The notes: generated from the sequence alone by a model not told the origin. A stretch of 36,426 nucleotides of DNA from Oscillospiraceae bacterium (GCA_015063385.1 SVUG01000017.1:1-36426); one strand, 5' to 3'; numbered from the stretch's first letter, positions 7,917 through 16,880 are shown. Made by a program: numbers and translations.

Positions 7917-7945
7917 TTGACTTTGAATATTAAATGTGATACTAT
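7917..7945 (+). promoter_or_regulatory. Promoter of the amidohydrolase gene
   Basis: TTGACT-N17-TACTAT, giving a short leader before the ATG at 7978. Confidence 0.7.
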
Positions 7946-7977
7946 GTTTCTATGCATAACGCAAATTGGAGAAAACA

Positions 7978-8769
7978 ATGGAAATAATTGACGCACACGC
8001 ACATATATATCCCGAAAAAATAGCAGCAAAGGCTACCGATACTATAGGAGTCTTTTACGATATAAAAATGGAAATGCCCGCAGGCACAGCCGAGCAGCTC
8101 ATAAAGGACGGCAGCAAGGCAGGTGTCACCAGATATGTGGTTCATTCGGTAGCCACTACCGCGCATCAGGTACGCTCTATCAACGAGTTTATTCGCCGTG
8201 AGTGCGAAAGCCATCCCGAATTTATCGGCTTTATTACTCTGCACCAGGATTTGTCGGAGGAGGAAATCGCTGCTGAAATCGACTTCGCCCTGAAGAATAA
8301 TCTTAAGGGAATCAAGCTTCACCCCGATTTTCAGAAATTCAACATAGATGACGAGTCTGCCGAGCGCTTCTATCGCGCCGCCGAGGGCAAGCTGCCGATT
8401 CTTCTGCATATGGGAGATGACAGATACGAATTTTCTAAGCCTGCCCGCCTTGTGAAAATGGCGAAAAAATATCCGAATGTCAATTTCATAGCCGCGCACT
8501 TCGGTGGCTATCGCTGCTGGTCTGACGCCCCTCTTTACAAGGGACTTGACAACGTCTATTTTGATACCTGCTCATCGCTTCCGTTCATAAGCGCCGAGAA
8601 GGCTCGCGAGCTTATAGATATGTTCGGCGCGGACAAGTTCTTCTTCGGCACGGACTTTCCTATGTGGGACGCCGTAGGCGAGCTCGAGCGCTTCAATCAA
8701 ATCCCAATGACCGACGACGAGAGGGAAATGATTCTCGCAGGCAACATCAAAAAGCTATTAAATATTTAA
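7978..8769 (+). CDS. Amidohydrolase family metal-dependent hydrolase (TIM barrel)
   Basis: 263 aa, consistent with the Amidohydro_2 group. Metal-ligand motifs are visible in order: DAHAHIYP (H-x-H) at the N-terminus, LKGIKLHPDFQKF, LLHMGD, AAHFGGY and FFGTDFPMWD (catalytic Asp). The start is ATG 7978 because TTGGAGAAAACA puts GGAG 6 nt upstream; an in-frame TTG at 7966 overlaps that site. Members hydrolyse or decarboxylate ring or carboxylate substrates (for example the ACMS decarboxylase group), but the substrate cannot be assigned. Monocistronic, with its own promoter and terminator. Confidence 0.82.
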   Translation: MEIIDAHAHIYPEKIAAKATDTIGVFYDIKMEMPAGTAEQLIKDGSKAGVTRYVVHSVATTAHQVRSINEFIRRECESHPEFIGFITLHQDLSEEEIAAEIDFALKNNLKGIKLHPDFQKFNIDDESAERFYRAAEGKLPILLHMGDDRYEFSKPARLVKMAKKYPNVNFIAAHFGGYRCWSDAPLYKGLDNVYFDTCSSLPFISAEKARELIDMFGADKFFFGTDFPMWDAVGELERFNQIPMTDDEREMILAGNIKKLLNI

Positions 8770-8777
8770 AAACACAA

Positions 8778-8809
8778 AAATGCGACTCCATACGGAGCCG
8801 CATTTTTAT
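8778..8809 (+). terminator. Terminator of the amidohydrolase gene
   Basis: AAATGCG-x-CTCC / GGAG-x-CGCATTT stem with an ATAC loop followed by TTATAT. Confidence 0.75.
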
Positions 8810-8819
8810 ATATAACAAA

Positions 8820-8849
8820 AAGATGCGCCCCTAAGTGAGAGCGCATCTT
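8820..8849 (-). terminator. Terminator of ppdK
   Basis: AAGATGCGC/GCGCATCTT inverted repeat (9 bp) with a 12-nt loop, followed on the minus strand by TTTTTG. Lies 15 nt past the ppdK stop. Confidence 0.8.
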
Positions 8850-8864
8850 ACGTTATTTATTAAA

Positions 8865-11486
8865 TTACTTAAGAGCAGCCTGAGCAGCAGCAAGACGTGC
8901 GATCGGAACTCTGAAGGGAGAGCAGGATACGTAGTCAAGGCCGATCTGGTGGCAGAACTCTACGGATGTGGGGTCACCACCGTGCTCACCGCAGATACCT
9001 ACGTGGAGGTGCTCGTTTACGGGTCTGCCGAGGGAAACCGCCATGTTCATAAGCTTACCAACACCGGTGGTGTCGAGCTTAGCGAAGGGATCGTTCTCGA
9101 AGATCTTGGCGTCGTAGTAAGCGCCGAGGAACTTACCGGCGTCGTCACGGGAGAAGCCGTAGGTCATCTGAGTAAGGTCGTTAGTACCGAAGCAGAAGAA
9201 GTCTGCGTTCTTAGCGATCTCGTCAGCGGTGAGGCAAGCTCTGGGGATCTCGATCATAGTACCAACCTCGTACTTAAGGTCGGACTTAGCAGCTGCGATC
9301 TCTGCGTTAGCAGTATCAACAACTACACTCTTAACGTACTTAAGCTCCTTAACGTCGCCTACGAGAGGAATCATAATCTCGGGAACAACGTTCCAATCGG
9401 GGTGCTTAGCCTGTACGTTGATAGCAGCGCGGATAACTGCGCTGGTCTGCATCTTTGCAATCTCGGGATAGGTGACTGCAAGACGGCATCCACGGTGACC
9501 CATCATGGGGTTGAACTCGTGGAGAGAGGAAATGATAGACTTGATTTCCTCAACGCTCTTGTTCTGTGCCTTAGCGAGAAGAGCGATGTCCTCCTCGGTG
9601 GTAGGAACGAACTCGTGGAGAGGGGGATCAAGGAATCTGATACAAACGGGGTTGCCCTCAAGAGCCTCGTAGAGAGCCTCGAAGTCGGACTGCTGGTAGG
9701 GAAGAATCTTTGCAAGTGCAACTTCTCTTTCCTCAGCGGTGTCAGAGCAGATCATCTCACGGAATGCTGCAATTCTGTCAGCCTCGAAGAACATGTGCTC
9801 GGTACGGCAAAGACCGATACCCTCAGCGCCAAGCTCGCGAGCCTTCTTAGCGTCAGCAGGAGTGTCTGCGTTGGTTCTTACCTTAAGAGTTCTGAACTCG
9901 TCAGCCCAGCCCATAATGGTGCCAAAGTTGCCGGAGATTTCAGCATCAACGGTAGGAATGATACCGTCGTAGATATTACCGGTAGAACCGTCGATAGAAA
10001 TATAGTCGCCCTCAACGTAGGTCTTGCCGTTAAGAGTAAACTTCTTGTTTTCCTCGTCCATAGCGATGTCGCCGCATCCGGAAACGCAGCACTTACCCAT
10101 ACCACGAGCAACAACTGCTGCGTGAGAGGTCATACCGCCACGAACGGTAAGGATACCCTGAGCAGCCTTCATACCGGTGATATCCTCGGGAGAGGTCTCA
10201 AGTCTTACAAGAACAACCTTCTTGCCGGCTGCCTTCCAAGCCTCAGCATCCTCAGCAGAGAATACAACCTGACCGCAAGCAGCGCCGGGAGAAGCACCAA
10301 GTCCGCGACCCATAGGAGTAGCAGCCTTAAGAGTCTTAGCGTCGAACTGGGGGTGAAGAAGAGTATCAAGGTTTCTGGGGTCAATCATAAGAACTGCTTC
10401 TTCCTTGGTCTTGTGGCCCTCTGCAACGAGGTCAACAGCGATCTGAAGAGCAGCGGGAGCGGTTCTCTTACCGTTTCTGGTCTGGAGCATGTAGAGCTTC
10501 TCGTTCTCGATGGTGAACTCCATGTCCTGCATATCGTGGTAGTGGTTCTCAAGAATCTGGCAAACCTCAACGAACTGCTTGAAAGCAGCAGGGAACTTGT
10601 TAGCCATCTCAGCGATAGGCATGGGAGTACGAACGCCTGCAACAACGTCCTCGCCCTGTGCGTTGGTAAGGAACTCACCCATGAGCTTCTTCTCACCGGT
10701 AGCAGGGTCTCTGGTGAATGCAACACCGGTACCGCAGTTCTCGCCCATATTACCGAATGCCATTGCCTGTACGTTTACAGCAGTACCCCAGCTGTAAGGA
10801 ATGTCGTTGTCACGGCGGTAAACGTTAGCTCTGGGGTTGTCCCAAGAACGGAATACTGCCTTAACAGCGCCGATAAGCTGCTCCTTAGGATCGGTGGGGA
10901 AGTCCTGACCAATCTTGGATTTGTACTCAGCCTTGAACTGATTAGCAAGCTCCTTGAGGTCGTCAGCGGTAAGCTCAACGTCGAGCTTAACACCCTTTTC
11001 TTCCTTCATCTTGTCGATGAGCTCCTCAAAGTACTTCTTACCAACCTCCATAACGACGTCGGAGTACATCTGGATAAATCTACGGTAGCAGTCGTAAGCC
11101 CAACGAGCATTGCCGGACTTCTTAGCCATAACCTCAACAACCTCTTCGTTAAGACCGAGGTTAAGAATGGTATCCATCATACCGGGCATAGATGCACGAG
11201 CACCGGAACGAACGGAAACGAGAAGAGGATTTTCAAGGTCGCCGAACTTCTTGCCGGTGACACCCTCCATCTTTACAATGTATTCCATGATTTCAGCCAT
11301 AATCTCGTCATTGATCTGACGGCCGTCCTCATAGTACTGAGTGCAGGCTTCGGTAGAAATAGTGAAGCCCTGGGGAACAGGAAGACCAATGTTGGTCATT
11401 TCAGCAAGGTTAGCACCCTTACCGCCGAGGATCTCACGCATATTTGCGTTTCCCTCAGAGAACAGATAGCAATACTTCTTTGCCAT
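8865..11486 (-). CDS. ppdK: Pyruvate, phosphate dikinase
   Basis: 873 aa, the normal length. Reversibly converts pyruvate, ATP and phosphate to PEP, AMP and PPi in the cytoplasm; in anaerobic Clostridia it often works with PPi-dependent glycolysis. Domains in order: N-terminal ATP-grasp (KKYCYLFSEGNANMREILGG start, LVSVRSGARASMPGMMDTIL), the phosphohistidine swivel domain with GGMTSHAAVVARGMGK (catalytic His), and the C-terminal PEP/pyruvate TIM barrel ending in the active-site CGEHGGDP. The start at 11486 is fixed by GGAGGAAATTAAAAATG. The gene has no TTA, CTA or TCA codons, so a long antisense frame stays open; this points to strong codon selection and high expression. Single-gene unit with its own promoter and terminator. 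Confidence 0.97.
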   Translation of the reverse strand: MAKKYCYLFSEGNANMREILGGKGANLAEMTNIGLPVPQGFTISTEACTQYYEDGRQINDEIMAEIMEYIVKMEGVTGKKFGDLENPLLVSVRSGARASMPGMMDTILNLGLNEEVVEVMAKKSGNARWAYDCYRRFIQMYSDVVMEVGKKYFEELIDKMKEEKGVKLDVELTADDLKELANQFKAEYKSKIGQDFPTDPKEQLIGAVKAVFRSWDNPRANVYRRDNDIPYSWGTAVNVQAMAFGNMGENCGTGVAFTRDPATGEKKLMGEFLTNAQGEDVVAGVRTPMPIAEMANKFPAAFKQFVEVCQILENHYHDMQDMEFTIENEKLYMLQTRNGKRTAPAALQIAVDLVAEGHKTKEEAVLMIDPRNLDTLLHPQFDAKTLKAATPMGRGLGASPGAACGQVVFSAEDAEAWKAAGKKVVLVRLETSPEDITGMKAAQGILTVRGGMTSHAAVVARGMGKCCVSGCGDIAMDEENKKFTLNGKTYVEGDYISIDGSTGNIYDGIIPTVDAEISGNFGTIMGWADEFRTLKVRTNADTPADAKKARELGAEGIGLCRTEHMFFEADRIAAFREMICSDTAEEREVALAKILPYQQSDFEALYEALEGNPVCIRFLDPPLHEFVPTTEEDIALLAKAQNKSVEEIKSIISSLHEFNPMMGHRGCRLAVTYPEIAKMQTSAVIRAAINVQAKHPDWNVVPEIMIPLVGDVKELKYVKSVVVDTANAEIAAAKSDLKYEVGTMIEIPRACLTADEIAKNADFFCFGTNDLTQMTYGFSRDDAGKFLGAYYDAKIFENDPFAKLDTTGVGKLMNMAVSLGRPVNEHLHVGICGEHGGDPTSVEFCHQIGLDYVSCSPFRVPIARLAAAQAALK

Positions 11487-11567
11487 TTTTAATTTCCTCC
11501 GTGTATTAAATAATTTTTTGATAACAAAATAACAGAACAACGGCTTGTCCGCTGTCATAACCGCTAT

Positions 11568-11576
11568 ATTATAGCA
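11568..11576 (-). promoter_or_regulatory. Extended -10 promoter of ppdK
   Basis: Minus strand TG-C-TATAAT, an extended -10 element with no clear -35; gives a leader of roughly 75 nt. No riboswitch-like fold was recognised in the leader. Confidence 0.6.
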
Positions 11577-11686
11577 CATTAAAATTAAAATTTCTATATA
11601 TGCGCGCGGAAAATAATAAAATTTACAATTTGTTAACATTTTGTCAATCTGATCTTGAACAAATTTGCGCTAAAGTAAATAAAGTG

Positions 11687-11715
11687 TTGCATTTTGGCCA
11701 AATATAGTATATAAT
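11687..11715 (+). promoter_or_regulatory. Promoter of the APC permease gene
   Basis: TTGCAT-N17-TATAAT, 30 bp upstream of the ATG at 11746. The remainder of the 259-bp gap 11487-11745 is AT-rich and shows nothing else I can support. Confidence 0.75.
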
Positions 11716-11745
11716 GTTAGCGTCTTTAAAAGCGAAGGAGAAGCA

Positions 11746-13089
11746 ATGGAAACCTTAAAGAAAAAGTACGGTTTATTTACTGCTGTATGCATGGTTGTAG
11801 GCATAGTAATCGGATCGGGCATATTCTTCAAAGCCCCCGACGTTCTTGCCAACGCAGGCAGTGCGTTTAACAGCACTATGGCGTGGATGATAGCAGGATT
11901 TATAATGGTTATTATCGCCACCTCTTTTGGCGTTTTGGCTACTAAATACGAAAAGGTCAATGGCATCGTCGATTACGCTGAGGCTACCTGCGGAAAGAGA
12001 TACGCCTATTTCGTCGGCTGGTTTATGTCGCTTGTATATTACCCTGCGATGACTTCGGTTCTTGCATGGGTATCTGCAAGATACACTCTCGTAGCAGCGC
12101 TCGGAAACGACGATAAAATATTCTCAACCGAATGTATCACGCTCTCACTCTTTTATCTTGTACTTGCGTATTTTGTAAATACGATAGCTCCGCGTATAGC
12201 GGGTAAATTCCAGATTTCTTCTACTATAGTTAAGCTTGTTCCCATAGTAATTATCGCCGTAGTCGGAAGCGTTGTCGGACTCTTCAACGGCACGCTCGTT
12301 TCCAATTTCTCGGTGGAATACTCGGCGAGTATCGAGAACCCGGGACTATTTCCTGCAATATGCAGCACCATTTTCGCATACGAGGGCTGGATAGTTGCTA
12401 CTGCAATAAATTCGGAAATCAGGGATTCCAAGAGAAATCTCCCGATTGCCCTTTGTCTAGGTACGCTTATTATAGTAGCCGCATATACCCTTTATAACCT
12501 AGGTGTGCTTGGTCTTTCGGATATTAACTCATTGAGCGATGGCACGCACGTTGCCTTTAAATTCTTCGGTGACGCAGCCTCTGTGATTATCAATGTTCTG
12601 GTAGTAATATCCTGCCTCGGTACGCTCAACGGACTGATGCTTGGTTGCACACGCGGTATATACTCGCTCTCCGCAAGAGGCGAGGGAATATCTCCCGAAA
12701 CCTTCGTGCAGGTTGATAAGAAGACTAACGTACCTCATAACTCGTCTACCTTTGCGCTCCTTATGTGCGCTATATGGTTTGTTTACTTCATTTTCTCTGC
12801 CACGGGCGTCTTTGGCGAGTACGGATTCGACTCGTCCGAGCTTCCGATTATAACTATATATCCTCTCTACGTTCCGATTCTTATCGTCATGATGATAAAG
12901 GAAAGGGATGTTCATCCGTTCAAGCGCTTCGTTTTACCGATTCTTTCACTCGCAGGCATTGGCGTTATTATTTACGCCAGCATACGCAGTCACGGAATGG
13001 ATAACGTATGGTATCTTATAGTATTTGCCGTAATAATGCTCTTGGGCTTTGCGGTTATGGTCAATAACGAAAAGCAAACCAAAAAATAG
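11746..13089 (+). CDS. APC superfamily amino acid permease
   Basis: 447 aa inner-membrane protein with about 12 helices. The first helix carries the APC signature GIVIGSGIFFKAP (unwound substrate-binding G-S-G), and IFAYEGWIVATAINSEIRDSKRNLP is the conserved helix 6 region of the LAT/SteT-like branch, which often performs amino acid exchange. Ribosome binding site GAAGGAGAAGCAATG. It has its own promoter and a terminator shared with the convergent GNAT gene. Specificity cannot be deduced; the SteT-like branch includes serine/threonine exchangers. Confidence 0.88.
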   Translation: METLKKKYGLFTAVCMVVGIVIGSGIFFKAPDVLANAGSAFNSTMAWMIAGFIMVIIATSFGVLATKYEKVNGIVDYAEATCGKRYAYFVGWFMSLVYYPAMTSVLAWVSARYTLVAALGNDDKIFSTECITLSLFYLVLAYFVNTIAPRIAGKFQISSTIVKLVPIVIIAVVGSVVGLFNGTLVSNFSVEYSASIENPGLFPAICSTIFAYEGWIVATAINSEIRDSKRNLPIALCLGTLIIVAAYTLYNLGVLGLSDINSLSDGTHVAFKFFGDAASVIINVLVVISCLGTLNGLMLGCTRGIYSLSARGEGISPETFVQVDKKTNVPHNSSTFALLMCAIWFVYFIFSATGVFGEYGFDSSELPIITIYPLYVPILIVMMIKERDVHPFKRFVLPILSLAGIGVIIYASIRSHGMDNVWYLIVFAVIMLLGFAVMVNNEKQTKK

Positions 13090-13098
13090 TAAAAAAAT

Positions 13099-13124
13099 AA
13101 AACGGTCGGGAATCCGACCGTTTT
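13099..13124. terminator. Bidirectional terminator between permease and GNAT gene
   Basis: AAAACGGTCGG-GAAT-CCGACCGTTTT, an 11-bp stem with T tracts in both directions between convergent genes. Confidence 0.85.
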
Positions 13125-13125
13125 C

Positions 13126-13608
13126 TTAATGCTTTTGATACGCCAGCCTTTCTGAGCCGTCGGGAAGATAAACTATTCCGCAGTATTCAAATCCGGCACG
13201 CAAAAGGCACTTTTGCATAGGAATATTATCTCTGTGCGTGTCGATTTTCAGGTTAGGGAAGCGACGGAAGCATTCCGCAAAGCAAAAATCAACAATTCCT
13301 CTGCCGTGATACTTCACAGCTATTCTGTGAATTGCCGCATAGGGAGCGTTGTTTTTCCACTCTCCGTCTATTTTTTCATATACCGCATCGTGAGCATTTT
13401 CTTCAAAATGAAAGGTCGCGACAATCTCGCCGCTGTCCTCGCATACGTAGCTCACGCCGCTCTTTATTCCCTCCACTATATTATCGCGTGCAGGATAATT
13501 ACCGCCCCACTGGGTAGGGTTGCCGTTTTTCTTCATAAATGCGCGCGCTGATTCGTATATCTCGTATGCCGCCTCTACGTCAGCAAGCAAAGCAGGTCTT
13601 ATGGTCAT
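13126..13608 (-). CDS. GNAT family N-acetyltransferase
   Basis: 160 aa. The N-terminus TIRPALLADVEAAYEIYESA and QWGGNYPARDNI are typical of a GNAT subgroup common in Clostridia. The acetyl-CoA binding stretch AIHRIAVKYHGRGIVDFCF matches motif A (V-x-x-x-x-x-G-x-G/A with GRG), and THRDNIPMQKCLLRAGFEYCG matches motif B with the D-x-x-N-x-x-M-x-x-x-x-x-K/R-x-G-F pattern. Substrate unknown. Ends a few bases from the shared terminator. Confidence 0.8.
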   Translation of the reverse strand: MTIRPALLADVEAAYEIYESARAFMKKNGNPTQWGGNYPARDNIVEGIKSGVSYVCEDSGEIVATFHFEENAHDAVYEKIDGEWKNNAPYAAIHRIAVKYHGRGIVDFCFAECFRRFPNLKIDTHRDNIPMQKCLLRAGFEYCGIVYLPDGSERLAYQKH

Positions 13609-13649
13609 TTTTTCTCTCTTTTCTTTGTTTTGTTATAGAAAATGAATGG

Positions 13650-13678
13650 TTGAAAAAAGAACGTCTTTGTGTTATAAT
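13650..13678 (+). promoter_or_regulatory. Promoter of the radical SAM gene
   Basis: TTGAAA-N17-TATAAT, 28 bp upstream of the ATG at 13707. Confidence 0.75.
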
Positions 13679-13706
13679 AAGGTATCAGAGCTTTAGGGAG
13701 AAGAGT

Positions 13707-14546
13707 ATGACACCTAAAAAATATTCAAGAGTCTACGTTGAAATTACTAATATATGCAATAAAAATTGCTCGTTCTGTCACGGCACTGTCCGTGCGAAAA
13801 AAAGAATGAGTGAGGAAGAATTCCGCTACGTTATAAATGAAATTCGTCACCTGACCGACTACGTTTATTTTCACGTTATGGGCGAGCCGACTACTCACCC
13901 CGACTTGACCAAATTCATAAAATATGCGACGTCTCTGGGGCTCAAATGCGCGGTGACGACGAACGGCACACTGCTTTCGCGACTCGGAGACGATTTTCTA
14001 GATTCGGGTGTATACAAGGTCAATCTTTCGGTGCATAGCTTTGAGGATTCCGACGAGCAGGCGCATGAGAAATATCTAGCAGAGCTTGCCGACTTTGCAG
14101 ATAAAGCAACTGAGCGAGGAATATTAACCGTTCTACGTCTATGGAATAAAGGCCACGACGGCGGAAAGAACAATAAAACGCTTGAATTCTTCAAGTCAAG
14201 ACTCGACGGTGAATGGAAATGGGGTGCTCGCGGCGCGAGAATCAAACATAAATTGCATCTCGAATACGGTGAGCGATTCGAGTGGCCAGATATGAATGCC
14301 ACATGCTACGGTGATTCTGTTTTCTGCTACGGACTCGGCGACCACTTCGGAATTCTCTCCGACGGCAGCGTGATTCCTTGCTGCCTTGACAGCGAGGGAG
14401 CTATTACGCTCGGCAACCTGTTTGAGAAGCCGATAGACGATATACTCACCACTGAACGCGCTGTTGCGATGCGCGATGGTTTTAAGAATCGTGTCGCCAC
14501 GGAGGAGCTTTGCAAAAGATGCGGTTATGCCCGCAGATTTGGTTAA
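13707..14546 (+). CDS. Radical SAM protein with SPASM-like C-terminal cysteines
   Basis: 279 aa. The radical SAM cluster motif C-x3-C-x2-C is at the N-terminus (CNKNCSFC), followed by the glycine-rich SAM-binding MGEPTTHPDL. The C-terminal part has a cysteine-rich region (CYG...CYGLGD, GSVIPCCLD, LCKRCGYARRFG) that fits a SPASM or twitch domain holding an extra Fe-S cluster. The start at 13707 is set by AGGGAGAAGAGTATG; an upstream in-frame extension has no ribosome binding site and runs into the promoter. SPASM enzymes modify peptides or mature enzymes; no precursor peptide is visible next to it, so the function is open. Confidence 0.82.
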   Translation: MTPKKYSRVYVEITNICNKNCSFCHGTVRAKKRMSEEEFRYVINEIRHLTDYVYFHVMGEPTTHPDLTKFIKYATSLGLKCAVTTNGTLLSRLGDDFLDSGVYKVNLSVHSFEDSDEQAHEKYLAELADFADKATERGILTVLRLWNKGHDGGKNNKTLEFFKSRLDGEWKWGARGARIKHKLHLEYGERFEWPDMNATCYGDSVFCYGLGDHFGILSDGSVIPCCLDSEGAITLGNLFEKPIDDILTTERAVAMRDGFKNRVATEELCKRCGYARRFG

Positions 14547-14566
14547 AATGTAAACTAAAGCGTACT

Positions 14567-15565
14567 TTAATTGATGTTTCTGCTTGAATTAGTATCTATA
14601 TAATCCATATATGCGTTCCAATCTCTGCGACAGAGATACGGCACACCGTCTCTCAATCGATAGAAGATGCTATCACTTTTGACGTTGGCTTCTGATACGA
14701 TTGGCTCGTCATATTTTAGCCCATTCTTGCCGAACAGCTTGTATGCATCGTGCAGAGAGGCAAGCGCGGAAAGCTCGCTTTCTCGGTCGGACACCACGTC
14801 GTCGATAGCCGCACCGACTATAATAGTCCGCGGTACGCAAAGTGCGAGTGCCAATTCGTCAAAGCAACCGTCTGCGTTATCGGAGAATCCTTTCGCAAAA
14901 ATATTGGGATTCGTCAGATATTTTTCTCCGAACTCCAAGCTGTTTAATATGATGTATTTAAAGCGCTTGTCGTATCCACCTGCGACGAGCGCTGCTTTTG
15001 CGAGCAGACCGTGACCGATGACGGCGAGACTTTTCTCGTCAACATAGCTTTGATGTGTTGCGTAATCCGCGACGCGCATAATCAGCCATGCAAGCAGTGC
15101 AATTCTTCCGGGCGAGTCCTTTTTCCTTCTGCTTGGTGATAGCTTTTTTATAAGCTTTGTCTCTTTTTCTCCTTTAGGAAAAATGTCCTCGAGTGATAGG
15201 CAGAATACACCGTATCCTCGCTCAACTATCTCCTCAGCAGGTAAATATTTGTTTGGGACAGCACTATCCTCGCCTACGTAAATAAAGGTAGGATATTTTC
15301 CATTACCGTTTGGAACTGCCGACTTAAAGGGCAGTGTAAACACCTCGCCATCAAGCGTAATTTTGAGCCCAAAGCAGCGAAGTATACCTATTCCACCGCC
15401 AAAACCTCTGTCCTCGTAGATAATATCTGCCCCAAGGTGCTCGGGTAGCTCAGGAATCCTGCCGTAAACCGCTTCCGTAAGGAATTTCTTTATCTCTTCT
15501 TGCCTTTTATTAAATTTTTCCTTTGTATCGGCAATATTGCCTGATTTCATAGTAAAAATATCCAT
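14567..15565 (-). CDS. CE15/acetylxylan-esterase-like alpha/beta hydrolase lacking catalytic Ser and His
   Basis: 332 aa, no signal peptide. The layout matches glucuronoyl-esterase-type (CE15-like) hydrolases: GRIALLAWLIMRVADYATH, a strand into the nucleophile elbow, KAALVAGGYDKRFKYIILNS, and a C-terminal RLRDGVP...RRDWNAYMDYID. In active relatives the elbow is GHSR-x-GK; here it reads GHGLLAK (Gly at about residue 186), and the C-terminal G-x-H is G-V-P. Both catalytic residues are therefore absent and the protein is probably a pseudoenzyme or a binding protein. Start chosen by CTGGGAGATATAAAAATG. A weak hairpin (CTAAAG/CTTTAA, 14555-14570) overlaps its stop. Divergent from cca. Confidence 0.65.
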   Translation of the reverse strand: MDIFTMKSGNIADTKEKFNKRQEEIKKFLTEAVYGRIPELPEHLGADIIYEDRGFGGGIGILRCFGLKITLDGEVFTLPFKSAVPNGNGKYPTFIYVGEDSAVPNKYLPAEEIVERGYGVFCLSLEDIFPKGEKETKLIKKLSPSRRKKDSPGRIALLAWLIMRVADYATHQSYVDEKSLAVIGHGLLAKAALVAGGYDKRFKYIILNSLEFGEKYLTNPNIFAKGFSDNADGCFDELALALCVPRTIIVGAAIDDVVSDRESELSALASLHDAYKLFGKNGLKYDEPIVSEANVKSDSIFYRLRDGVPYLCRRDWNAYMDYIDTNSSRNIN

Positions 15566-15583
15566 TTTTATATCTCCCAGTAA

Positions 15584-15612
15584 ATTATATCCCAAAGGGA
15601 TAATTTTGTCAA
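15584..15612 (-). promoter_or_regulatory. Promoter of the CE15-like gene
   Basis: Perfect TTGACA-N17-TATAAT on the minus strand; back to back with the cca promoter, the -35 boxes being 5 bp apart. Confidence 0.8.
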
Positions 15613-15617
15613 TACGA

Positions 15618-15646
15618 TTGACAAAGACTCGCAGGGATGTTAAAAT
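15618..15646 (+). promoter_or_regulatory. Promoter of cca
   Basis: TTGACA-N17-TAAAAT. With the divergent -35 it forms the palindrome TTGTCAA-N5-TTGACAA (15606-15624). Confidence 0.78.
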
Positions 15647-15677
15647 GTAATCAATAAAGCAAGAAAGGAGCGCCAAC

Positions 15678-16880
15678 ATGAATATCACACTTCCGCGTGA
15701 GGTTGAATATATTATTTCCTCGCTTGAGGCGGCAGGATACCGTGCCGATATCGTCGGTGGCTCTGTGCGCGATTTTTTGCTTAACAAGGAGCCGGGGGAT
15801 TACGATATTACCACCTCGGCACTTCCAGACGAGGTAAAGAGCGTTTTTTCTTCAGAGCGCACGGTGGACACGGGCATAAAGCACGGTACGGTCACGCTGG
15901 TTCTTGACGGCAGACCTTATGAAATAACCACATATCGCTTTGACGGTGAATATAGTGATTCTCGTCATCCAAGCTCGGTCAGCTTTACCCGTAGGATAGA
16001 GGACGACCTTATGCGCCGTGACTTTACCGTTAACGCTATGGCGTATAGCACGCGCCACGGTCTTACCGACCTTTACGGAGGCAGGGAGGACCTTGCCGCT
16101 CGCCTTATCCGAGCAGTCGGTGACCCGGACGTGAGATTTTCGGAGGACGCACTCCGTATTCTTCGCGCGGTGCGATTTGCTGCAGTTTTAGGCTTTGGTA
16201 TTGAAGAGAATACCGCCGAGGCAATATTCAGAAATATGCATTTGCTCTCCAATGTATCTGCCGAGCGAATATATATAGAATGGCGCAAGCTGCTCTCAGG
16301 TGAGTTCTCGTACGGAATATTGCAAGATTTTTCAAGTCTTTTCGAGAAAATTATTCCCACCGTATCCCCCCTTACGCTTCCGGGCAAAGAGCGCTTCAAG
16401 TCGGCAGACTATATTACGCGAATGTTATCCCTGTTTGCGCTTTCCTCTGAAAATCCGTCAACGGCGTTTACCCTTGCTGCAGACAGACTGCGTATGGATA
16501 ATGCGACGCGCTCGCTTGGCTGCGCAGTCCTTTCTTCGATAGGAAAAATTGACCTTTCAAACGACAAGGGAATTACCTATGCATTGAAAAATATTGGAGA
16601 GACTGCGACGGCGGAGCTTATAAGGCTTGAAATTTTGCTTGCAAAAGCCGATGCTGAGGCTCTCGTGCACCTTGATTCGCTTCTTTCGCGCGGCGTAGTA
16701 TATAGAATTTCTGACCTGTCAATTGATGGCAACGACCTCTTGACAATCGGCGCAAGAGGAAAGGAAATCGGAGCTATTCTTGACTTTCTTCTGAATGAGG
16801 TTGTCGAGGGAAGAATAAAAAATGAGCACAGCTCGCTTTTATCAGCTGCACAGAAAATTCTGGTGACTAAAACTAAATAA
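15678..16880 (+). CDS. cca: CCA tRNA nucleotidyltransferase
   Basis: 400 aa class II enzyme that adds or repairs the 3' CCA of tRNAs. Motifs in the head domain: VGGSVRDFLL (GG-x-x-R-D), GDYDITTSA (catalytic D-x-D), the neck-side RRDFTVNAMAY, DLYGGREDL and EDALRILRAVRFAAVLGF. The C-terminal part is the helical body/tail; no HD phosphohydrolase motif is seen. AAAGGAGCGCCAACATG gives the start. Followed by the DapF-like gene and rqcH, a translation-related neighbourhood. Confidence 0.93.
   Translation: MNITLPREVEYIISSLEAAGYRADIVGGSVRDFLLNKEPGDYDITTSALPDEVKSVFSSERTVDTGIKHGTVTLVLDGRPYEITTYRFDGEYSDSRHPSSVSFTRRIEDDLMRRDFTVNAMAYSTRHGLTDLYGGREDLAARLIRAVGDPDVRFSEDALRILRAVRFAAVLGFGIEENTAEAIFRNMHLLSNVSAERIYIEWRKLLSGEFSYGILQDFSSLFEKIIPTVSPLTLPGKERFKSADYITRMLSLFALSSENPSTAFTLAADRLRMDNATRSLGCAVLSSIGKIDLSNDKGITYALKNIGETATAELIRLEILLAKADAEALVHLDSLLSRGVVYRISDLSIDGNDLLTIGARGKEIGAILDFLLNEVVEGRIKNEHSSLLSAAQKILVTKTK

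Noticed and set aside
8835-11492. 885-codon open frame on the plus strand opposite ppdK
   Set aside because: It is codon-aligned antisense to ppdK and exists only because ppdK avoids TTA, CTA and TCA. The protein has no recognisable domain and no ribosome binding site.
13539-13706. 56-codon N-terminal extension of the radical SAM protein
   Set aside because: It overlaps the divergent GNAT gene and the promoter at 13650-13678; a strong ribosome binding site precedes the Met at 13707.
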